From Mesorhizobium plurifarium (GTDB lineage: Bacteria; Pseudomonadota; Alphaproteobacteria; Rhizobiales; Rhizobiaceae): DNA of 64,000 bases. The translations under genes and the position numbers were made by a program. Under the pieces are notes generated by a model, which searched no databases, was not told the origin of the DNA, and saw only the letters and a list, made by a program, of their open reading frames with translations. Every line of letters begins with the position of its first letter. Within the stretch, counting starts at the first letter, position 1. Of this stretch, positions 60,786 through 64,000 are shown piece by piece. The stretch lies in NCBI GenBank assembly GCA_000824785.1, contig CCNB01000007.1, positions 186,165 through 250,164 on the forward strand, given 5' to 3'.

Positions 60786-61523
60786 TCAGTCACTGTCGGA
60801 CACCGGCTCTTCCGGCAGGAAGCGCAGGGCGAAATCGAGATGGCGGCTCACGAGATAGGCATAGGCCAGTCGGTCACGTGCACGCAGCGCGGCGATGATC
60901 TCGCCATGCGCGGCGCGGGTGTCGGCAAGCACCGGCCGCATTTCCTTGCCGATGGTCATGATCCGCAGGATCACGGGCGACAGGAAGGAATACATGTCGA
61001 TGAGCGTGCGGTTGCCCGCCAGGCCGATCAGCGCCCTGTGGAAATTGAAATCGTTCTGAGCGGCTTCCTCGATCGAGCGGCTGTCGACGATCCTGGCGTT
61101 GACCTCGTCGAGTGCCGCGATCTGTTCGTTCGTGGCGTTGAGCATGATGTGGTCGCCGATGCCGACCTCGATGATGCGCCTGAAACCCTGGATGTCGGCG
61201 AAAGAGGAGCGCGAGACATCCATGTGCGCGGCGAAGAAATTCTGGATCGCGATGCTCTGCCCGTCGGCGAGCACGGCGCCGACGCGCGGCTTGGGCTCGA
61301 TCAGCCCGTAGGTGCGGATGGTACGCAGCGCCTCGCGCACCGTGTTGCGGCTGGCGCCGGTGATCTCGCTGAGCTCGCGCTCCGTCGGCAGCACGTCGCC
61401 GACATTCAGCTGCCGCGCGCGGATGAGGTCGAGGATGCGCCCGGCCGCGGCGTCGACCGCGGAGGAGCCGCCGGCGCGGCGGGCGGCGACATTGTCGCGT
61501 GCAGCCTGGGGATTTTCCGGCAT
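60786..61523 (-). CDS. GntR-family regulator, FCD subfamily (FadR/UxuR-like)
   Basis: This 245-aa regulator has a winged helix with VLPTERELSEITGASRNTVREALRTIRTYGLIEPKP at about 44-79, the FadR/UxuR-type pattern, different from the other five FCD regulators. The FCD domain has NDFNFHRALIG. AGGAGG is immediately upstream of the ATG at 61523. It is divergent from uxuA; the spacer holds two TTGTTGGACCAACA-type sites. The leftward genes after it (SDR, UxuA-like, RraA-like) are probably co-regulated. Confidence 0.88.
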   Translation of the reverse strand: MPENPQAARDNVAARRAGGSSAVDAAAGRILDLIRARQLNVGDVLPTERELSEITGASRNTVREALRTIRTYGLIEPKPRVGAVLADGQSIAIQNFFAAHMDVSRSSFADIQGFRRIIEVGIGDHIMLNATNEQIAALDEVNARIVDSRSIEEAAQNDFNFHRALIGLAGNRTLIDMYSFLSPVILRIMTIGKEMRPVLADTRAAHGEIIAALRARDRLAYAYLVSRHLDFALRFLPEEPVSDSD

Positions 61524-61534
61524 CGATCCTCCTA

Positions 61535-61552
61535 ATTGTTGGACCAACATAT
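61535..61552. promoter_or_regulatory. Palindromic operator near the GntR gene (TTGTTGGACCAACA)
   Basis: TGTTGG-A-CCAACA (61537-61549) is a perfect inverted repeat, 12 bases upstream of the regulator start, where it would block its promoter or ribosome access. The sequence type is that of FadR/UxuR-like regulators. Confidence 0.6.
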
Positions 61553-61638
61553 CGTATGATTTGAGGAAAACAACCGGTTTTGGGCTTGATCTCGGGGAAT
61601 TTTCCGGGCCTGGCCCAAGCGAGTAGCCACTCACGAGC

Positions 61639-61656
61639 GTCAAATTTTAATTTGAC
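61639..61656. promoter_or_regulatory. AT-rich inverted repeat upstream of uxuA
   Basis: GTCAAATT-TT-AATTTGAC is a perfect 8+8 dyad with a two-base centre, 53-71 bases before the uxuA ATG. It does not match the FCD-type operators and could be a second regulator site or part of the promoter. Confidence 0.45.
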
Positions 61657-61660
61657 TCCC

Positions 61661-61676
61661 ATTGTGGTCCAACAAT
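61661..61676. promoter_or_regulatory. Second TTGTGGTCCAACAA operator near uxuA
   Basis: ATTGTGGTCCAACAAT is a near-perfect copy of the site at 61535 with one base missing in the left arm, 34 bases upstream of uxuA. The pair, 126 bases apart, would let the divergent regulator control itself and uxuA. Confidence 0.58.
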
Positions 61677-61709
61677 AAGTTGCCGACCTCTCACGGAGGA
61701 AAGCGGCAA

Positions 61710-62894
61710 ATGGAACAAACCTGGCGCTGGTACGGTCCGGACGATCCGGTCACCCTCGATCATGTCAAGCAGGCGGGCGCGACCGGCGTGGTCTCGGCCC
61801 TGCACGACATCTATGACGGGCGCGTCTGGCCGCTGGAGAACATCCTGGAGCGCAAGCGCATCATCGAGGCGGCGGGGCTGACCTGGTCGGTCGTCGAGAG
61901 CATTCCGGTCCACAACTCGATCAAGATCGGTTCGCCGGAGCGGCTCCGCTATGTCGGCTTCTACAAGGACACGATCCGCGCGCTGGCCAAGGCCGGCATC
62001 GCGACGATCTGCTACAATTTCATGCCGGTGGTCGATTGGACCCGCACGGACCTGGCTTACCGCCTGCCGACGACGGGCTATGCGCTTCGCTTCGACGCCA
62101 TCGATTTCGCAGCTTACGATCTGTTCGTGCTGAAGCGCCGGAATGCCGAGGACAGCTACACGCCCGCCCGCATCGCAGAAGCGGAAGCGCGGCTGAAGGA
62201 GCTCGACGACGAGAAGATCGACAGGATCGAGCGCAATCTCATCGCCGGCCTGCCCGCCACCGAGCGCGCCTACAACCGCGACAGCTTTCGCGAGGCCCTT
62301 GCCGACTATGACGCAATCGGTCCGAAGGAGTTGCGCGACAACCTCGCCTGGTTCCTGCGCGAGATCATTCCGGTGGCCGAGCAGGAAGGGGTGCGCATGT
62401 GCATCCATCCCGACGATCCGCCATTCTCGCTCTACGGCCTGCCGCGCATCGTCTCGACCGCCGAGGATGCGCGCTTCATCCTCGATGCCGTCGACAGCCC
62501 AGCCAATGGGCTGACGTTCTGCACCGGCTCCTACGGCACGCGCGCCGACAACGACATCGTCGCCATGGTCAAGGAGTTCGCCAGCCGCATCCATTTCGTG
62601 CACCTGCGCAACGTCACCATCGAGGATGACGGCTCCTTCCACGAAGCCGAGCATCTCGAGGGCGGTACCGACATGGCGCATGTCATCCTCGCGCTGATGC
62701 AGGAAGAGGCGCGTCGCCGCAAGGAAGGCCGCGCCGACTGGCGCATTCCGATGCGGCCCGACCACGGGCATCTGCTCGCCGACGACATCAGCAAGACCAG
62801 GATCAATCCCGGCTACTCGCTGATCGGCCGGCTCAAGGGCCTCGCCGAACTGCGCGGCATCATGCGGGCCGTCGAGCGGTTCGGGCTGGCCTGA
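61710..62894 (+). CDS. uxuA: Mannonate dehydratase
   Basis: This 394-aa enzyme matches the length and all blocks of the enterobacterial Uxu[17 protein letters not shown] opens it, then [68 protein letters not shown], and [12 protein letters not shown], containing the metal-ligand Cys, His and Asp residues. It dehydrates D-mannonate to 2-keto-3-deoxygluconate in hexuronate breakdown. GGAGGAAAG precedes the ATG at 61710. The signal-less solute-binding gene lies 100 bases downstream. Confidence 0.92.
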   Translation: MEQTWRWYGPDDPVTLDHVKQAGATGVVSALHDIYDGRVWPLENILERKRIIEAAGLTWSVVESIPVHNSIKIGSPERLRYVGFYKDTIRALAKAGIATICYNFMPVVDWTRTDLAYRLPTTGYALRFDAIDFAAYDLFVLKRRNAEDSYTPARIAEAEARLKELDDEKIDRIERNLIAGLPATERAYNRDSFREALADYDAIGPKELRDNLAWFLREIIPVAEQEGVRMCIHPDDPPFSLYGLPRIVSTAEDARFILDAVDSPANGLTFCTGSYGTRADNDIVAMVKEFASRIHFVHLRNVTIEDDGSFHEAEHLEGGTDMAHVILALMQEEARRRKEGRADWRIPMRPDHGHLLADDISKTRINPGYSLIGRLKGLAELRGIMRAVERFGLA

Positions 62895-62908
62895 GGCGGT
62901 TTGCGTAT

Positions 62909-62942
62909 GTAAAAACTATTTGCTCAGGTAAAAATACTTGCT
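62909..62942. repeat. Direct repeat GTAAAAAnTAnTTGCT upstream of the last gene
   Basis: GTAAAAACTATTTGCT (62909-62924) and GTAAAAATACTTGCT (62928-62942) are imperfect direct repeats 19 bases apart, in the uxuA-to-binding-protein spacer. A spacing of about two helical turns suits a dimeric regulator, unlike the palindromes upstream of uxuA. Confidence 0.4.
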
Positions 62943-62954
62943 AGTGGTTTGCGG

Positions 62955-62973
62955 ACCGGGCACGTGGCCCGGT
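62955..62973 (+). terminator. Hairpin between uxuA and the binding-protein gene
   Basis: ACCGGGC (62955-62961) and GCCCGGT (62967-62973) form a 7-bp stem with a five-base loop, 22-40 bases before the ATG at 62995. It may end uxuA transcription or sit in the leader of the next mRNA. Confidence 0.4.
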
Positions 62974-62994
62974 TCCAGGGAGGAATTGCCGGAT

Positions 62995-64000
62995 ATGACA
63001 AGACTGCGCGGTCTTGCGTGGGATCATCGACGTTGCTGGGGTCCGCTGGACGCCAGCGTCGCGCCTTATTGCGCCGCCAATCCCGGCCTGGAAATCGAAT
63101 GGGATCGTCGCAGCCTCTATGAATTCGGCGAGGGCGCGCTCGGCCCGGTGCTCGGCGAATACGACCTGGTGGTGTTCGACCATCCCTTCATCGGCGACAT
63201 CGCGCAGGATGGACTGATGGTGCCGTTCGACGCCTATCTGTCGGCGGAGCAGGTCCGTTTCTTCGAGCAGGATTCGGTGGGTCCGTCCTGGCGGTCCTAC
63301 GCGAAGAACGGACGCCAATGGGCGTTGCCGATCGACGCCGCCTGCCACGTCGCCTCGTATCGCCCGGACCTTCTGGAGCGCTACGGGCCGGTGCCGCGTA
63401 CGCATGAAGAAGTCGTCGAGCTCGGCCGGCGCGCGCGCAAGGACGGCAAGTGGCTCGGTCTGCCTTTTGTGCCGACGGACGCGATGTGCCTGCTTCTGAC
63501 GCTTGGACATCCGCAGGAAGATGGCGACCAGTTCATCGCGACGGACATGGTCGAGAAGGCCGTCGGGCAATTGCGCGAATTGGCAGCGCTGTCGCACCCG
63601 AACTCATCCGGATGGAATCCGATCCGCTGCTACGATCATATGATCGCGCATGACGACGTGGTCTATGTGCCGTTCGCCTTCGGCTATGTGAATTACGCCG
63701 CGAAGACCGACAGGCCGTATCTGCGCTTCGCCGACGTGCCGACCGCGCGATCGGCCGGCGCGCTGCTCGGCGGCGCCGGCATCGGGGTCAGCGCCCAGTC
63801 GAAGCACAAGCAGGCGGCAATCGACTACGCGCTGTTCCTGTGCTCTCCCGACTATCAGCGTGGCGACTATGTGAAGTCGGGCGGGCAGCCGGGATCGCTG
63901 GCAGCGTGGAAGGATGCCGAGGTCAATCATCTCTCCGGCGATTTCTTCTCCTCGACGTTGCGCACGATCGGCTCTTCCTATCTGCGTCCGACCCATCCGG
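62995..64000 (+). CDS. Extracellular-type solute-binding protein without signal peptide, cut by window edge
   Basis: The frame from the ATG at 62995 stays open to the window end (335 codons visible), preceded by AGGGAGGAA. It reads MTRLRGLAWDHRRCWGPLDA, then LVVFDHPFIGDIAQDGLMVPFD, WALPIDAACHVASYRPDLLERYGPVPRTHEEVVELG and LLGGAGIGVSAQSKHKQAAIDYALFL, the chain of an SBP family 1 (maltose-type) receptor. No hydrophobic signal peptide precedes the mature-like start, and no upstream in-frame extension is evident. It may be a cytoplasmic sensor-like binding protein, or exported without a Sec signal. The C-terminus lies outside the window. Confidence 0.75.
   Translation, partial: MTRLRGLAWDHRRCWGPLDASVAPYCAANPGLEIEWDRRSLYEFGEGALGPVLGEYDLVVFDHPFIGDIAQDGLMVPFDAYLSAEQVRFFEQDSVGPSWRSYAKNGRQWALPIDAACHVASYRPDLLERYGPVPRTHEEVVELGRRARKDGKWLGLPFVPTDAMCLLLTLGHPQEDGDQFIATDMVEKAVGQLRELAALSHPNSSGWNPIRCYDHMIAHDDVVYVPFAFGYVNYAAKTDRPYLRFADVPTARSAGALLGGAGIGVSAQSKHKQAAIDYALFLCSPDYQRGDYVKSGGQPGSLAAWKDAEVNHLSGDFFSSTLRTIGSSYLRPTHP

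Noticed and set aside
1-64000. CRISPR arrays, tRNA/rRNA genes, insertion sequences, phage or integration sites
   Set aside because: No regularly spaced repeats, cloverleaf-like segments, transposase or integrase motifs were seen on either strand.

Overview
The window looks like a chromosomal or megaplasmid catabolic region of a Rhizobiales alphaproteobacterium, most probably Mesorhizobium or a close relative. The support is high G+C coding sequence with strong GC3 bias, two rhizobial-type intergenic palindromic repeats (4171-4217 and 34501-34617), dense ABC uptake operons and many FCD-type GntR regulators. No rRNA, tRNA, CRISPR array, insertion sequence, phage gene or replication gene was seen. 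Gene packing is tight: no gap exceeds about 225 bases. The genus is inference.

Layout. 1-4110: the first 16 codons of a divergent LysR regulator, then a rightward operon with a split ThDP decarboxylase, an aldehyde dehydrogenase, an SDR and a VOC protein. 4218-16220: a GntR gene and a flavin oxidase (-); an aspartate-type aminotransferase, a biotin carrier, a biotin carboxylase, a second carrier-like protein without the biotin lysine, and pxpA (+); an Ldh-type dehydrogenase, an epoxide hydrolase, pxpC, pxpB and an SDR (-); and a RraA-like protein (+). 16402-21012: a branched-chain amino acid type ABC transporter, followed by a short SoxG-like gene. 21398-29386: a leftward operon of a dipeptide-type ABC transporter, an SMP-30 lactonase-like protein and a dimethylformamidase large-subunit-like protein. 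29605-33705: GntR, otnC and otnK, opposite a glutamate-1-semialdehyde-aminomutase-like enzyme. 33718-39425: GntR, a split transketolase, a class III aminotransferase and a succinate-semialdehyde-dehydrogenase-like enzyme. 39441-46767: two GntR genes, VOC, class IV aminotransferase, SDR, a fused E1 alpha-beta dehydrogenase and an LhgO-like oxidase. 46933-57155: class III aminotransferase, a TorT/Rbs-type ABC transporter and HyuA/HyuB. 57237-64000: an EamA transporter broken by an amber codon, RraA-like, two mannonate dehydratase family proteins, SDR, GntR, and a solute-binding protein that runs off the window.

How it fits together. The region reads as a row of import-and-degrade modules for amino-, amide-, lactam- or sugar-acid-like compounds: a transporter brings in the substrate, an amide or lactam opening enzyme or an oxidase acts on it, an aminotransferase and dehydrogenase finish it, and a local FCD regulator controls the unit. 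The actual substrates cannot be read from sequence.

The most notable observations are: (i) a regulatory code in which three sequence classes of FCD regulator match three classes of operator-like repeats, including ATTGGATAC repeats in same-strand pairs spaced 62-63 bp; (ii) a PxpABC set that comes with its own biotin carboxylase, a biotinylatable carrier and a lysine-less carrier; (iii) a lone dimethylformamidase-like large subunit in a peptide-transporter operon; (iv) a solute-binding protein with no signal peptide; and (v) a truncated SoxG-like gene and an amber-interrupted transporter.
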